Source: an uncultured Nonlabens sp.
GTDB taxonomy: Bacteria; Bacteroidota; Bacteroidia; Flavobacteriales; Flavobacteriaceae
DNA length: 47,382 nt
Reading direction: 5' to 3'
Assembly (NCBI RefSeq): GCF_947495285.1
Contig: NZ_CANLXZ010000027.1
Coordinates: 1 to 47,382 of the forward strand
Position 1 is the first letter of the stretch. Each line of letters opens with the position of its first letter. This document shows, one piece after another, positions 23,106 through 32,938 of the stretch. The position numbers and the translations under genes were made by a program. The notes below the pieces were generated by a model. The model was not told where the DNA came from and made no database searches. It saw only the letters and a list, made by a program, of their open reading frames with translations.

Positions 23106-23420
23106 ATGCTAGATCTATCATTAATACCATCACAGAAGTTGCTAGTTTCTAGTACACAAAACATTTTGGGCTTGTTTTTAATTGCGAGCATCCTTACCGT
23201 TTTCTTGTTATGGTTTTTAAAATGTTTACGCTCTGAAAACGGAAACGCTGGTAAAAATTCTATTTCTATTAAAATAGATAGAAACGGAAAATATAGATAT
23301 GAAACAGTTCCTAATTCTGGTAACAGCAATCTTAAGTTTTGGATTAAAATTATGATAGCTATTATAGCGGTTGCCTTTTTATGGAGTCCTATTAAATCGA
23401 TTATTAATCCACAATATTAA
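23106..23420 (+). CDS. Small two-helix membrane protein
   Basis: 104 residues with two hydrophobic segments (about 17-36 and 77-95) and a basic loop between them containing KIDRNGKYRYETVP. No family recognised. The stop is 3 nt before the TsaC/Sua5-like gene, so the two are co-transcribed. Confidence 0.65.
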   Translation: MLDLSLIPSQKLLVSSTQNILGLFLIASILTVFLLWFLKCLRSENGNAGKNSISIKIDRNGKYRYETVPNSGNSNLKFWIKIMIAIIAVAFLWSPIKSIINPQY

Positions 23421-23423
23421 ATA

Positions 23424-24041
23424 ATGGCGCAGTTAATTAAAATTTACGAGGATAACCCAAATCAAAAAGAACTAGAACGTGTCGCCAAAGCTATGCGCGC
23501 TGGTGCTCTAGTTATATACCCTACAGACACGGTTTATGGTTTAGGTTGCGATATTACAAATAAACCAGCACTAGAAAAAATTGCAAGAATTAAAGGTATT
23601 AAATTAGAAAAGGCAAACTTTTCTTTTATTTGTGAAGATTTGAGTAATTTAAGTGACTATGTAAGCCAGATAGATTCTCAGACTTTTAAAATTTTAAAAC
23701 GCAATTTGCCAGGGCCTTATACTTTTATTTTACCAGGTAGTAATAATTTACCTACTGTTTTTAAGAAAAAGAAAACGATAGGAATACGTGTACCTGATAA
23801 CAATATTGCCATAGAATTAGTAAAACTGCTAGGTAATCCTATAGTCTCTACTTCTATTAAAGATGAAGATGAAGTGGTAGAATATACTACAGACCCTAGT
23901 CTCATTGCAGAGAAATGGGATCATCTAGTAGATTATGTTATAGATGGTGGTTATGGTGGTAATATAGGCTCTACTGTAGTGGATCTTACAACAGATAATC
24001 CAGTGGTTATACGGGAAGGTAAAGGATCTATAGATTTATAA
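23424..24041 (+). CDS. L-threonylcarbamoyladenylate synthase (Sua5/YciO/YrdC family)
   Basis: 205 residues. GALVIYPTDTVYGLGCDIT (about 27-45), KANFSFICEDLSNLSDY and LPGPYTFIL are signatures of the YrdC/YciO/Sua5 fold; the C-terminal STVVDLT is also typical. The YrdC/Sua5 enzymes make threonylcarbamoyl-AMP for the t6A modification of tRNA. The length and the KxxxFSF pattern are closer to the YciO-like subgroup, for which the same reaction is less certain, so the symbol is left empty. Confidence 0.85.
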   Translation: MAQLIKIYEDNPNQKELERVAKAMRAGALVIYPTDTVYGLGCDITNKPALEKIARIKGIKLEKANFSFICEDLSNLSDYVSQIDSQTFKILKRNLPGPYTFILPGSNNLPTVFKKKKTIGIRVPDNNIAIELVKLLGNPIVSTSIKDEDEVVEYTTDPSLIAEKWDHLVDYVIDGGYGGNIGSTVVDLTTDNPVVIREGKGSIDL

Positions 24042-24938
24042 AAGTAGATTTATAAATTTTAAAAGCCGTTTTTTTAAACCTATACTTCATCCTATTCTAA
24101 ATAAAGTTACGGTATTGAACATCCCTCTTGTTTAGTGTACTTTAAAACATTTCTGGTTGATTATTAAAGTAAAGGCATTTGTTTATGTTTTGCTTTAGTG
24201 TAGACCGTCTCTCTTCATAAGGATGATAAAGACCATGCTGAAAATTAAATTTTGCAAATAAGTTGTGTCTTATTTAAGTTACGAGGTATAATAAATACCA
24301 TTTACACTGTTCTGTTGTCTATAAATATTCTTAAAGAAAATAGATATCAACTCCTATCCTACCTGTATCACGACTGCATTTGCTCATGTTTCTATAAATG
24401 ATTTGATGTAATGCTATTATTTTTATAGATCTAAAAAGGATTTCAATATCTCATCCTGCTTTATACAACTCTTCAATGCTATTTACTGACGGCAAGCCAT
24501 GCGATTTTAAGAACAAACCAAAAGAACAGGAAAAACACTAAATGATTACAACTGTTAAAACCCATCTGATGCTTATCGGTTTGTTTAATTTTACTAGTTT
24601 TTTGAGTGTATTACGGTCTTATTTAAAATTGCACAGCCAGTTAAAATAAATTTTATAAACTGAGCCATTTTTAATGATTATAAAATAAGTAAATGTATCA
24701 GTATCGATATTTTACGAGATCATATGAGATGCAACACGCGATGCCAGTGTTTTTTATATCTCATTTATAAAGAGTTTATATCTATAGAATCCTAACCATA
24801 CTGACCATATAAAGGTAAAGTGATCAGAAACAAAATCTTATAACCTAATAGAATAAGACTTAACTGTAACTTTTTATGAGTGTAGCTTATAGGGTATTGT
24901 TCTATTACTTTAGAATGTAAGAAATATAAATACTAATC
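24042..24938. other. Long gene-free stretch
   Basis: About 900 bp without a convincing frame on either strand, RNA gene or repeat. Very AT-rich, many stops. No similarity to the attC-like sites or palindromes seen. It may be the remains of a deleted gene or hold long untranslated regions. Confidence 0.4.
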
Positions 24939-24967
24939 AAAAAAAAAGACTGCCTTTTAAGACAGTC
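24939..24967 (-). terminator. Terminator of the alpha-amylase gene
   Basis: On the minus strand: GACTGTC, loop TTAAAA, GGCAGTC, then about nine T. It lies about 70 nt past the amylase stop. Confidence 0.75.
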
Positions 24968-25034
24968 TCTTTATTATAAGCTATAAAAATAATGAGAGCG
25001 GTTACTGTCTCCACATTAAATCCATGCAATGATT

Positions 25035-27098
25035 CTAATTAACAACAAATTTGTTAAACGTTGTTTGATTTTCATTCTCAACTTTACAGATATAAATACC
25101 TGATTTTAAAGAAGATGTAATATCACTAAAAGGAATATCATTTCTTCCCTTTTCTACCGTTATAGTTGTGTTACTCAATAACTGTCCTGATATATTATAA
25201 ATACTTAGTTTTGACGGCACTGAAGTATTAGCATATAAAGTAATAACACTATGCTCATTAACAGGATTAGGATAAATAATAGAGCTTTCTGATTCTTTAT
25301 TTAAAGAGGCACTTTTTTGAGGTGCAGCGTTCCACTGATTATTGAAGTAATAAGTTGCATCAGAACAAGTATATAAATCAGATGTTTGATTAGAACCATT
25401 ATTACTAAAAATTAAATTAGAACAGTTAGAAGAAATGGTAGCACTCATGTAACCGTTTCCAGCATTTGAAAGTGCTACTCCAGGCCAACCACCGTTAGTA
25501 GCGTTTAAATTATCATCCCAAGAATATAAATGAGTATAACCTTGAACATATACAGTCATAGTATTTGAATTACCACCGCCCACAGGAGGATTAGCATACC
25601 AGTTACCTTGATAATAATAAGGAGTAGAACTACAGGTATATAAGTTAGCTGTTTGTGATGCACCGTTATTACTAAAAATTAAATTAGAACAATCTCCTTG
25701 AACCGTTCCAGAAAACCAGCCATTACCTTCATTTACTAGACTTGTTCCAGGCCAGCCACCATTAGTAGCATTTAAACCGTTATCCCATGAGTAAATAGTA
25801 CTATAATCCTGAGTATAAACTTTAAAAGATGTGTTTACTGGTGTGCTAGAGCTAGAGTTCTTTGTCCATACAGCAAAGTTATTCCCTGAACTAGCAAGGT
25901 TCCATCCAGATCCTGACGGACTCCAGTCATTAGGTCCTAATTTCATAGCAACTTGATAATTATCTCCATCTATGATAGCTGCGTACAGTCCATTTTGTGA
26001 AGCTTCAATACTAAGATTACTTTGACTATGGATACCAGCATCTTTTCTTACTGCTATTAATTCAGTTATTTCTGTCTTAGGTCCATTTCCCCAATCCATT
26101 AAATGCGGCCAGTAAATACATGGTACACCTGGATGAGTAAGTAAGTAAGCATAGGTCTGTCCTACGTTTCCAGCATTAAGAACATTATTAGGTGTATCAT
26201 AACGTGGTGTATCATGATTCTCTATAAAAGTTACATAGTTTCTAGAATCCCAACCTATACCTCCAGAGGCAGCACCGCTGTTAACTAAATAAGAATAATT
26301 GTTATCTCTTACTGCTGCTTTAAGTGTAAAGTAAGTAGGAAAATCAAAAGCAGCCGAGCCTGTGTTGTTTATCCAGTCTTGAACTACTTGTTTGTTAGAA
26401 TTATAGTTCTCTCCTACGGTAATACTAGGATTTGTAGCATTGTTATATAAGGTAAAGTAATAAGGATCAAAACCATGTACAAAATCATATCTCCAACCAG
26501 AATAACCTAGAGTTTTAAGATTATTTAAGAAATCTATTACACTATTTTGAACATATTGTTTTGTGTGATCAATATCTCTAGCTGCTTCATAAGATGTACC
26601 AGTATCATTTCCTCCTCGCGGATATACGTTATAATATTGAGGTACACTCCATACTTCATCATTTGAAGTAATGGCATCAGTTCCCCAAGCAGGATTTGCA
26701 AAATCCACATAATTTGTATTTCCAACTCTATGGTTAATTACAATATCTGCAATAGGATCAATTCCTTTAGAATTTAATGCATTAAGCATTGCTCGGTGAT
26801 TTGCTAGAGATCCATAATTGTTTGCAAAGTTATTCAGTTCACGTGGCAAGTAGCCTTCAAGAGATCCTGCATCACTAGGTGGCGGCAACCAGATCATGTC
26901 TATGCCCATATCGGCGATTTCTTGACTTTTATTATTGATAACGTTGTACCAGTTATCTGGATTATTTGCTGCGCTTTCCCAATAAAAGCCTTGTAGCATG
27001 ATGCGGTCATCATTGGTACGTTGAGCAAATGTTTGCATGCTAGAAAAGAGCAAAACAACACAAAACGCTAAAATTTGGTTTAGGTATTTCATAATCAT
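25035..27098 (-). CDS. Secreted alpha-amylase (GH13) with two starch-binding repeats and T9SS sorting domain
   Basis: 687 residues. A signal peptide (to about residue 26, ...MQTFAQ) precedes a GH13 barrel (about 30-420) with DIVINHR, nucleophile Asp in GWRYDFVHG, acid/base Glu in VGENYNS and FIENHDTPRYD. Two tandem copies of a carbohydrate-binding repeat follow (about 425-510 and 520-605), each with YSWD...LNATNGGWPG and CSNLIFSNNG, as in starch-binding CBM25/26-like modules. The C-terminus (about 610-687, YPNPV ... LSIYNISGQLL ... GIYICKVE) is a type A sorting domain for the type IX secretion system. It degrades alpha-glucans outside the cell. Translation could start at Met1 or Met3. It has its own terminator. 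Confidence 0.95.
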   Translation of the reverse strand: MIMKYLNQILAFCVVLLFSSMQTFAQRTNDDRIMLQGFYWESAANNPDNWYNVINNKSQEIADMGIDMIWLPPPSDAGSLEGYLPRELNNFANNYGSLANHRAMLNALNSKGIDPIADIVINHRVGNTNYVDFANPAWGTDAITSNDEVWSVPQYYNVYPRGGNDTGTSYEAARDIDHTKQYVQNSVIDFLNNLKTLGYSGWRYDFVHGFDPYYFTLYNNATNPSITVGENYNSNKQVVQDWINNTGSAAFDFPTYFTLKAAVRDNNYSYLVNSGAASGGIGWDSRNYVTFIENHDTPRYDTPNNVLNAGNVGQTYAYLLTHPGVPCIYWPHLMDWGNGPKTEITELIAVRKDAGIHSQSNLSIEASQNGLYAAIIDGDNYQVAMKLGPNDWSPSGSGWNLASSGNNFAVWTKNSSSSTPVNTSFKVYTQDYSTIYSWDNGLNATNGGWPGTSLVNEGNGWFSGTVQGDCSNLIFSNNGASQTANLYTCSSTPYYYQGNWYANPPVGGGNSNTMTVYVQGYTHLYSWDDNLNATNGGWPGVALSNAGNGYMSATISSNCSNLIFSNNGSNQTSDLYTCSDATYYFNNQWNAAPQKSASLNKESESSIIYPNPVNEHSVITLYANTSVPSKLSIYNISGQLLSNTTITVEKGRNDIPFSDITSSLKSGIYICKVENENQTTFNKFVVN

Positions 27099-27518
27099 TA
27101 AGGGGTTAAGTAATTATATGGTTAATATTTACTGTAAATTTTCATTTATTTTCAGTAAAGCGCCTAAATTTTTAACACATTATTACGAAAACGTTATAGT
27201 AAAATTAGTGTTTACTCTCTTATCATAAGATAAATATTCCGCTTTCGCGAAAGCGGAATATTCATAAAGCACTATGCCCTTTTCATAAATAAACACAGTT
27301 TTAAACTCTTAAAAATGAAATTATGGATCTTAGGAAAAGTAACACTAGAGCTGCTAGGTTATATAAAAGTTCTCCAAGTATGAATCTCGTTACTTTATAA
27401 GGAAATCAATATTTTAAAATCTAAAATATTATTATTAATCTCTAGGCTGTACCTATTTCAACTACTCAAAATTCCTGTCCCTATAAAAAGCAAATTATCG
27501 GCTCAAATTATGAAAGAG
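27099..27518. other. Intergenic region upstream of the amylase
   Basis: 420 bp without a gene. It holds the palindrome at 27233-27262 and must contain the promoter of the minus-strand amylase; no clear TAnnTTTG box could be fixed. Confidence 0.4.
27233..27262. repeat. Interspersed palindrome, 30-bp perfect copy
   Basis: AATATTCC, the core GCTTTCGCGAAAGC, then GGAATATT: a perfect 30-bp inverted repeat without spacer, the longest copy with the standard core. Confidence 0.85.
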
Positions 27519-28757
27519 CTATTGTAAAGGTTCTGTTTGCAGTTCTTTTAAAAAATGATAAAACTCTTCTTTAAATCTTGCGTGTTTTTGACCAGTTGCA
27601 AGGCCATTATAACCAGTATGTATACGTCTTACTTTACCAGATTTATCTATGTAAATACTGGTAGGATAAGATAAAACGTGGTTAAGCATCGGTAACTTTT
27701 CATTTGCCGTTTTCTTATTTGTAGAACCATATTGAGCTAATAAAATAGGATACGTAACATTCTCTGCCTCTATAAGTCTTTTTATGGATCGCATAGCAGC
27801 TTTTTCGGTAGGAGCATATTCAAATGCTAGTCCTATAAATTTTACATCAGATTTTTGTGAATTGATATATTCTTGAAAAAATCTAGTTTCTTCTAGACAG
27901 TTAGGACACCAGCTACCTAATAACTGTACTACAACAACCTGATCTTTAAATTCTGCATCTTGCAAGCTAACTTGCTTTCCATCTACATCTTTAAAGCTAA
28001 AATCTACAGAATCATACCCTTCTTTTAAATAAGTAAGTGTCGTCGCATCTGGTAGATTATAATCGTTATTAAGAACTGCGGTAAATGGTTCTTTCCAGTG
28101 ATTACCACTGTAGAACATTCCTTCTAGAGTGCTATCCCTCACAACCGCTTCAAATAAAAAGGCATGAGCACCGTCAAAAGTGGATAACTTTAAAGTATCA
28201 TTTACCACAGCACCTTGAAGAAATCGATAATCTCCTGTAGTGGTTTCAAATGTACCTGTTACTTGATTTCCTTCTTGAGTAAAAACACCTTTTGCTATGT
28301 AACGATCTGATTTACTATCAGGACTAAAAACTGTCTCATAACTACCAGATAAAAAAGAAGAGGTTCTAGCATTATCTAGCGACTCAAAACGATAGTCTAC
28401 TCCTGCAGTCATTGTAAACGGTACTGCTCTATCTAGACTAGGTTTAACGTGCTGTCCTGTTATCAATTCCTTAGATTGAAATTTACCTTTAAAGTATCCT
28501 TCAAAAACTGGTGGTTTTATAAAAATAGAATCGCCTTCTATGATAATCTCTGTAACGGTAATTTCTTCATCTGCATTACGTATCATTAATGTACGATCTT
28601 CATTTACCATTAATTGAACTGGTAATTCTTTTTCATTACCTAAATCAAAGGTAAGTCTCCAGTTACCAGGTGATAAGGATAAATCAACAGCTGGGGACGA
28701 CTCTTCTTTACAAGAAAAACATAGAACAATAAGGAAAATAAATAGTAATTTTTTCAT
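27519..28757 (-). CDS. Lipoprotein with C-terminal TlpA-like thioredoxin domain
   Basis: 412 residues. The lipobox CFSC (Cys16) indicates a membrane-anchored periplasmic lipoprotein. Residues about 25-240 are a beta-rich region; residues about 255-405 are a TlpA/ResA-type thioredoxin fold with active site WCPNC (LLGSWCPNCLEETRFF) and the cis-Pro region YPTSIYIDKSGKV. Such proteins reduce disulfides for cytochrome maturation or defend against oxidation. The N-terminal region resembles the DUF4369-type extension common in Bacteroidetes TlpA proteins. Substrate not indicated. Confidence 0.9.
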   Translation of the reverse strand: MKKLLFIFLIVLCFSCKEESSPAVDLSLSPGNWRLTFDLGNEKELPVQLMVNEDRTLMIRNADEEITVTEIIIEGDSIFIKPPVFEGYFKGKFQSKELITGQHVKPSLDRAVPFTMTAGVDYRFESLDNARTSSFLSGSYETVFSPDSKSDRYIAKGVFTQEGNQVTGTFETTTGDYRFLQGAVVNDTLKLSTFDGAHAFLFEAVVRDSTLEGMFYSGNHWKEPFTAVLNNDYNLPDATTLTYLKEGYDSVDFSFKDVDGKQVSLQDAEFKDQVVVVQLLGSWCPNCLEETRFFQEYINSQKSDVKFIGLAFEYAPTEKAAMRSIKRLIEAENVTYPILLAQYGSTNKKTANEKLPMLNHVLSYPTSIYIDKSGKVRRIHTGYNGLATGQKHARFKEEFYHFLKELQTEPLQ

Positions 28758-28852
28758 GATACAAGTTTATTGCATAAATATCACGTAATTATTACGATTC
28801 AATTTATTAATATTTATTTAGTAAATAAGCTGTATTTTAAGAACTTTGCCAC

Positions 28853-29437
28853 ATGGAGCACCGACACTTTTTAATCTACAAACCTTATAAAATGCTTAGT
28901 CAGTTTATGACTAACGACAGGCATCAAAAAAACAAGAAGTTTTTAGGAGAGCTATTTGATTTCCCGACAGATAGCATGGCTGTAGGCAGACTAGATGAAA
29001 CTAGTGAAGGTTTATTAATGATTACTACAGATGGCAAATTGAGCAGTCATATTAATAAACACGGTAAGGTAGAAAAAGAATATTATGCACAGGTAGATGG
29101 TATTATTACAAAAGAGGCTATTGAAAAAATGAGCTCTGGACTAGAGATAAGTATAAACGGCTCTATTTACTTAACCAAAGAATGTCAGGCAAAAATAGTA
29201 GATCAAACCCCTAATTTACCAGTAACTTTACAACGTGTACGAGACGATCGACACGGTCCTACTTCTTGGGTTTCTGTGACTTTAAAAGAAGGAAAATTTA
29301 GACAGGTACGTAAAATGTGTGCCGCAGTAGGATTTCCAGTATTGCGACTTGCTCGTGTACGTATAGGAGCATTTACTTTAGAAAATCTAAATAAAAAAAC
29401 CGTGGTGGAAATTACCGACCTTATCGATAAGAATTAA
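28853..29437 (+). CDS. RsuA/RluE-family pseudouridine synthase
   Basis: 194 residues. GRLDETSEGLLMITTDG (about 42-58) has the catalytic Asp of the RsuA/RluB/E/F group; the start HFLIYKPYKMLSQF, RHGPTSWVSVTLKEGKFRQVRKMCAAVG and LARVRIGAFTL match RluE-like enzymes (23S rRNA). No S4 domain, as in RluE. The gene stands divergent from the TlpA-like lipoprotein gene upstream. Confidence 0.9.
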   Translation: MEHRHFLIYKPYKMLSQFMTNDRHQKNKKFLGELFDFPTDSMAVGRLDETSEGLLMITTDGKLSSHINKHGKVEKEYYAQVDGIITKEAIEKMSSGLEISINGSIYLTKECQAKIVDQTPNLPVTLQRVRDDRHGPTSWVSVTLKEGKFRQVRKMCAAVGFPVLRLARVRIGAFTLENLNKKTVVEITDLIDKN

Positions 29438-29451
29438 AAAATCTGTATTTT

Positions 29452-29481
29452 CATAAGGGTAGCATTAAATCTACCTTTATG
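29452..29481. terminator. Hairpin between convergent genes
   Basis: CATAAGGGTAG with CTACCTTTATG (11 pairs, one G-T) between the pseudouridine synthase and the minus-strand gene at 29494. No strong T run, so bidirectional termination is only likely. Confidence 0.45.
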
Positions 29482-29493
29482 AGAAGTAAAGCC

Positions 29494-30105
29494 TTACTCA
29501 TTTTTCAAAATAATCAAAGTAGCTTTTACACCAGACGCGAGATTCCATATGTTTTGTTGTACTACTTTACCTCTAGTATCCATTACTTTAAACTCTGCAG
29601 TGTTGGGTCCAGAAGATCCTTGATTTAAAGCTTCTATTTCTATTTTATTGAATCCATCTTTAAGAGGTATACTAACTCCTTGATAGACGTTTCTAAGATA
29701 TATTTTTTCCACAAGAATCTTATCATCTTGCCATATACGCACTAGATCTCCATCTTCAAATTGGTGATCTCTACAGACTAATCTAAGTAATTTTTCACCT
29801 GTTCTTATTTCGCCTAGAAAAGTATCACTTCTAAAACCTGCACCTACTGGAGCGTCTTTTTTAAATTTCTGATTTTTAAACTTGATTCCTGGATCTACAA
29901 GATCGGTCTCTTGACGCATTTTGATCTCGTTATTTTCTTTGGGTCTGGTATATGTTCTAGTCTCCTTCTTTTTTGGAAACAACATAGAACCTCCTGTAGT
30001 AGTTTGCGGTACTGGTTCTATAGTACGCGGTGTTGAATTAGGTATTTCCTGCGCAAAGGAATAACTAGCCGTAAGTATACATAAGTAAGCAATAAGATTT
30101 CTCAT
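29494..30105 (-). CDS. Secreted protein of unknown function
   Basis: 203 residues with a signal peptide (MRNLIAYLCILTASYSFAQ). A Pro/Thr-rich, Lys-rich low-complexity part (about 20-75) precedes a beta-rich domain: GAGFRSDTFLGEIRTGEKLLRLVCRDHQ, DGDLVRIWQDDKILVEKIYLRN, GFNKIEIEALNQGSSGPNTAEFKVMD. No family recognised with certainty. It lies between a pseudouridine synthase and murA, alone in its transcription unit. Confidence 0.75.
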   Translation of the reverse strand: MRNLIAYLCILTASYSFAQEIPNSTPRTIEPVPQTTTGGSMLFPKKKETRTYTRPKENNEIKMRQETDLVDPGIKFKNQKFKKDAPVGAGFRSDTFLGEIRTGEKLLRLVCRDHQFEDGDLVRIWQDDKILVEKIYLRNVYQGVSIPLKDGFNKIEIEALNQGSSGPNTAEFKVMDTRGKVVQQNIWNLASGVKATLIILKNE

Positions 30106-30230
30106 ACCTGCAAGTTATCAAATTCCTTGCCTAAAATGATCACAGAGAAGTTATTTTAAGTTAAAATGTTGTGATAACTAGCGCTATTTAAGTAAGATTT
30201 AAACAAATGAAATTTATTATTAGTTATCTA

Positions 30231-30264
30231 TTTAGGTTACGCTTTTGCAAAAGCGTAACCTAAA
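30231..30264. repeat. Variant palindrome, 34-bp perfect
   Basis: Left half TTTAGGTTACGCTTTTG, right half its exact reverse complement. The centre TTTTGCAAAA replaces TTTCGCGAAA of the other copies, with both arms changed together. It sits 26 bp past the murA stop, between convergent-free minus-strand genes, and may terminate murA. Confidence 0.8.
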
Positions 30265-30289
30265 ACAGAAATCTTATAGTTTTAAAAAT

Positions 30290-31600
30290 TTAATCTAATC
30301 GCTTGATTTTGGCACCTATTGCACGCAGCCTGCTATCTATGTTTTGATAACCACGATCTATTTGTTCAATATTGTGGATGGTACTGGTTCCCTTTGCACT
30401 TAAAGCAGCGATAAGTAAAGAAATACCAGCTCTAATATCTGGGCTAGTCATAGTGGTAGCCTTTAATTGAGATTCAAAATCATAGCCTATTACACTCGCT
30501 CTGTGTGGGTCGCAAAGAATAATTTTTGCTCCCATATCGATCAATTTATCCACAAAGAATAGACGACTTTCAAACATTTTCTGGTGTATCAATACACTAC
30601 CTCTAGCCTGTGTTGCCACTACTAGAACGATACTCAATAAATCTGGAGTAAAACCTGGCCATGGAGCGTCAGAAATGGTAAGAATAGAACCATCGATGTA
30701 GTTCTGGATTTCATAACCCTCGTTGTGTGCAGGAATAAAAATATCATCTCCACGACGTTCTATGGTAATTCCTAGTTTTCTAAAAGTTGCTGGTATGATA
30801 CCCAATTCATCATAAGCTACATTTTTAATGGTAACCTCTGACTTGGTCATCGCAGCAAGACCTATCCAGCTACCTATTTCTATCATATCTGGTAGAATGC
30901 GGTGTGTTGTGCCACCTAGTTTTTCTACACCTTCTATGATGAGCATGTTAGAACCTATACCAGAGATATTTGCTCCCATGCGCACTAGCATGTTACACAA
31001 CTGCTGTAAATAAGGCTCGCATGCAGCGTTATAAATAGTAGTTTTCCCTTGTGCGAGAACAGCTGCCATAACAATATTTGCAGTTCCTGTTACAGACGCC
31101 TCGTCGAGAAGCATATACGCTCCATGAAGCTCGTCTGCTTCTACACCATAGAAATATTCTTCTTTATTGTATCTAAATTTTGCGCCTAGTTTTATGAAAC
31201 CTTCAAAGTGTGTGTCTAAACGACGACGACCTATTTTATCACCTCCTGGACGTGGAATATATCCTTTTCCAAAACGTGCTAATAATGGACCTACTAACAT
31301 GATAGAACCACGTAGTCCACGACCTTGTATTTTATACTCTTCGGACTGTAACCAGTCTAGATTTATATTATCTGCTTGAAAAGTGTAAGATTCTGGACCA
31401 TTCTTAGTCACTTTTACACCTAGGTTATTCAATAAAGCGATCAATTTATTAACGTCGATAATGTCAGGTACGTTATTAATCTCTACTGGCTGGTCTGTTA
31501 ATAAAACAGCACAAAGTATTTGAAGCGCCTCATTTTTAGCTCCTTGTGGTTGTATATCACCTTTTAATTGATGTCCACCTTCTATTATAAATGTTCCCAT
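30290..31600 (-). CDS. murA: UDP-N-acetylglucosamine 1-carboxyvinyltransferase (Asp at the fosfomycin Cys position)
   Basis: 436 residues, first committed step of peptidoglycan synthesis: transfer of enolpyruvate from PEP to UDP-GlcNAc. Lys22/Asn23 (QGAKNEA) and the two-lobe inside-out barrel length fit. The active-site loop reads PGGDKIGRRRLDTHF, so Asp121 stands where E. coli MurA has Cys115, the residue fosfomycin alkylates. Asp in this place is known to keep activity and give fosfomycin insensitivity. No fault in the frame. Confidence 0.96.
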   Translation of the reverse strand: MGTFIIEGGHQLKGDIQPQGAKNEALQILCAVLLTDQPVEINNVPDIIDVNKLIALLNNLGVKVTKNGPESYTFQADNINLDWLQSEEYKIQGRGLRGSIMLVGPLLARFGKGYIPRPGGDKIGRRRLDTHFEGFIKLGAKFRYNKEEYFYGVEADELHGAYMLLDEASVTGTANIVMAAVLAQGKTTIYNAACEPYLQQLCNMLVRMGANISGIGSNMLIIEGVEKLGGTTHRILPDMIEIGSWIGLAAMTKSEVTIKNVAYDELGIIPATFRKLGITIERRGDDIFIPAHNEGYEIQNYIDGSILTISDAPWPGFTPDLLSIVLVVATQARGSVLIHQKMFESRLFFVDKLIDMGAKIILCDPHRASVIGYDFESQLKATTMTSPDIRAGISLLIAALSAKGTSTIHNIEQIDRGYQNIDSRLRAIGAKIKRLD

Positions 31601-31931
31601 GTATGTCTTTAATTGTAATTTTTAAAAATAAAGAACTCGCCGAAGTTTTTAAAACATTATTAAGGTTATAATTCATAATTAATGAACATCTCCGATTCTT
31701 ATATTAAAATGATAAAATCCAGTAATTAAATAGGTAACCTAACTATCAATAAATCTTTAAAAATGAAAGGTAAAACGACATTAGAATAAAGTAGAATTTA
31801 TCAACATTTATGTTTCTTAAAATATGATATTTAAAAAATTACAGCGTCATCTTTAGAGTTTTTATTAAAATTTGAACCGCTATCTTCTATTCAAAAATCG
31901 ATATTATACCCATTTAAAATGATAGTATGTA
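31601..31931. other. Intergenic region upstream of murA
   Basis: About 330 bp, AT-rich, no frame of note. It must hold the murA promoter on the minus strand; nothing else is seen. Confidence 0.35.
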
Positions 31932-31939
31932 TATCTTTG
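31932..31939 (+). promoter_or_regulatory. -7 promoter box
   Basis: TATCTTTG fits TAnnTTTG, 32 nt upstream of the start at 31971. Confidence 0.5.
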
Positions 31940-31970
31940 AAACTGTAATAGATTATTCTAAGCATATCAC

Positions 31971-32492
31971 ATGAACAAATTAACCGCCACACTACTCCTT
32001 TTTCTTTTTTTTCAATTAAGTATTGCTCAAAATGAGACCATTACTGCGATGAAAGCGCAAATGGAAGAAATGACAAAACAAATTGCCAAAAAAGATGCTT
32101 TCACCTACACCATCTTTAAAGAACATATGGTAGCCATAGAACTTTTAAGAAAAGCTGCAGATGCTCCAGAATTGCGCATGTCAGATAAAAATAAGGCCAT
32201 AGTAAAATCACTAAAAAGAGAAGGGTATAACAAATTACTCAAAGAAGATTATGACGCTATAATCACTAGCGCAAAATCATATAACATCAATTGGAAAAAA
32301 GTGAAATACGTAGAATTACTCTATAAATCAAAAACTGTTTTTAAACTAGGCCAGCCTGGTTTTGAAGCATTATTAGTTATAGAAGATAAGACTCAAAAAG
32401 ACATTCTTTTCACCCTAAGAGTAGATTTTATCATGTTAGGTACAGATCCATACGTTCTAGAAATGGACGATCTTAAGAAAGAATTAAAGTAA
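31971..32492 (+). CDS. Secreted protein of unknown function
   Basis: 173 residues with signal peptide MNKLTATLLLFLFFQLSIAQ. The mature part is helical at first (MKAQMEEMTKQIAKKDAFTYTIFKEHMVAIELLRKAAD), then a mixed domain ending in a beta strand pair (FEALLVIEDKTQKDILFTLRVDFIML). No family recognised. Followed after 47 nt by the DUF6122-like membrane gene. Confidence 0.7.
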   Translation: MNKLTATLLLFLFFQLSIAQNETITAMKAQMEEMTKQIAKKDAFTYTIFKEHMVAIELLRKAADAPELRMSDKNKAIVKSLKREGYNKLLKEDYDAIITSAKSYNINWKKVKYVELLYKSKTVFKLGQPGFEALLVIEDKTQKDILFTLRVDFIMLGTDPYVLEMDDLKKELK

Positions 32493-32539
32493 ATACTTAT
32501 AACTGTGTATTACTTTAAGTTATTCATACATCTATTTTA

Positions 32540-32920
32540 ATGCAAACCTTTGTCCATTACTTTTTACACATTTTCTTTCCACTAGCCATAGCTATTGTGT
32601 TTTTTAAAAATGAATGGAAAAAGACCTATTTAATTCTACTAGCTACTATGTTAGTAGATCTAGACCATTTGCTAGCCTCACCAGTATTTGAAGCCCATAG
32701 ATGCAGCATTAACTACCATCCACTACACTCCTATTATGCCATTTTAATTTACATAGGCTTACTTTTTTTCAAGAAACCATTTAAAATCATAGGTATAGGA
32801 TTATTATTTCACATGGTGACAGATTTAATAGATTGCCTTTTCATGTATAACCATTGTGCAGACTGTATGGCAACATCACCAGTAATAGAGCTCTTAGAAC
32901 ACATCTCTAGCTGGTTATAA
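32540..32920 (+). CDS. DUF6122/YdjM-like membrane protein
   Basis: 126 residues, four hydrophobic segments. FVHYFLHIFFPLAIA, then LLATMLVDLDHLLASPVFEAHRCSINYHPLHS, then LFHMVTDLIDCL: conserved His and Asp residues (DLDHL, HPLHS, HMVTDLID) are spaced as in YdjM-like membrane metal-dependent hydrolases, and the sequence fits the Bacteroidetes family DUF6122. Substrate unknown. Confidence 0.75.
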   Translation: MQTFVHYFLHIFFPLAIAIVFFKNEWKKTYLILLATMLVDLDHLLASPVFEAHRCSINYHPLHSYYAILIYIGLLFFKKPFKIIGIGLLFHMVTDLIDCLFMYNHCADCMATSPVIELLEHISSWL

Positions 32921-32938
32921 ATTATTTTTTTGTGTCTG

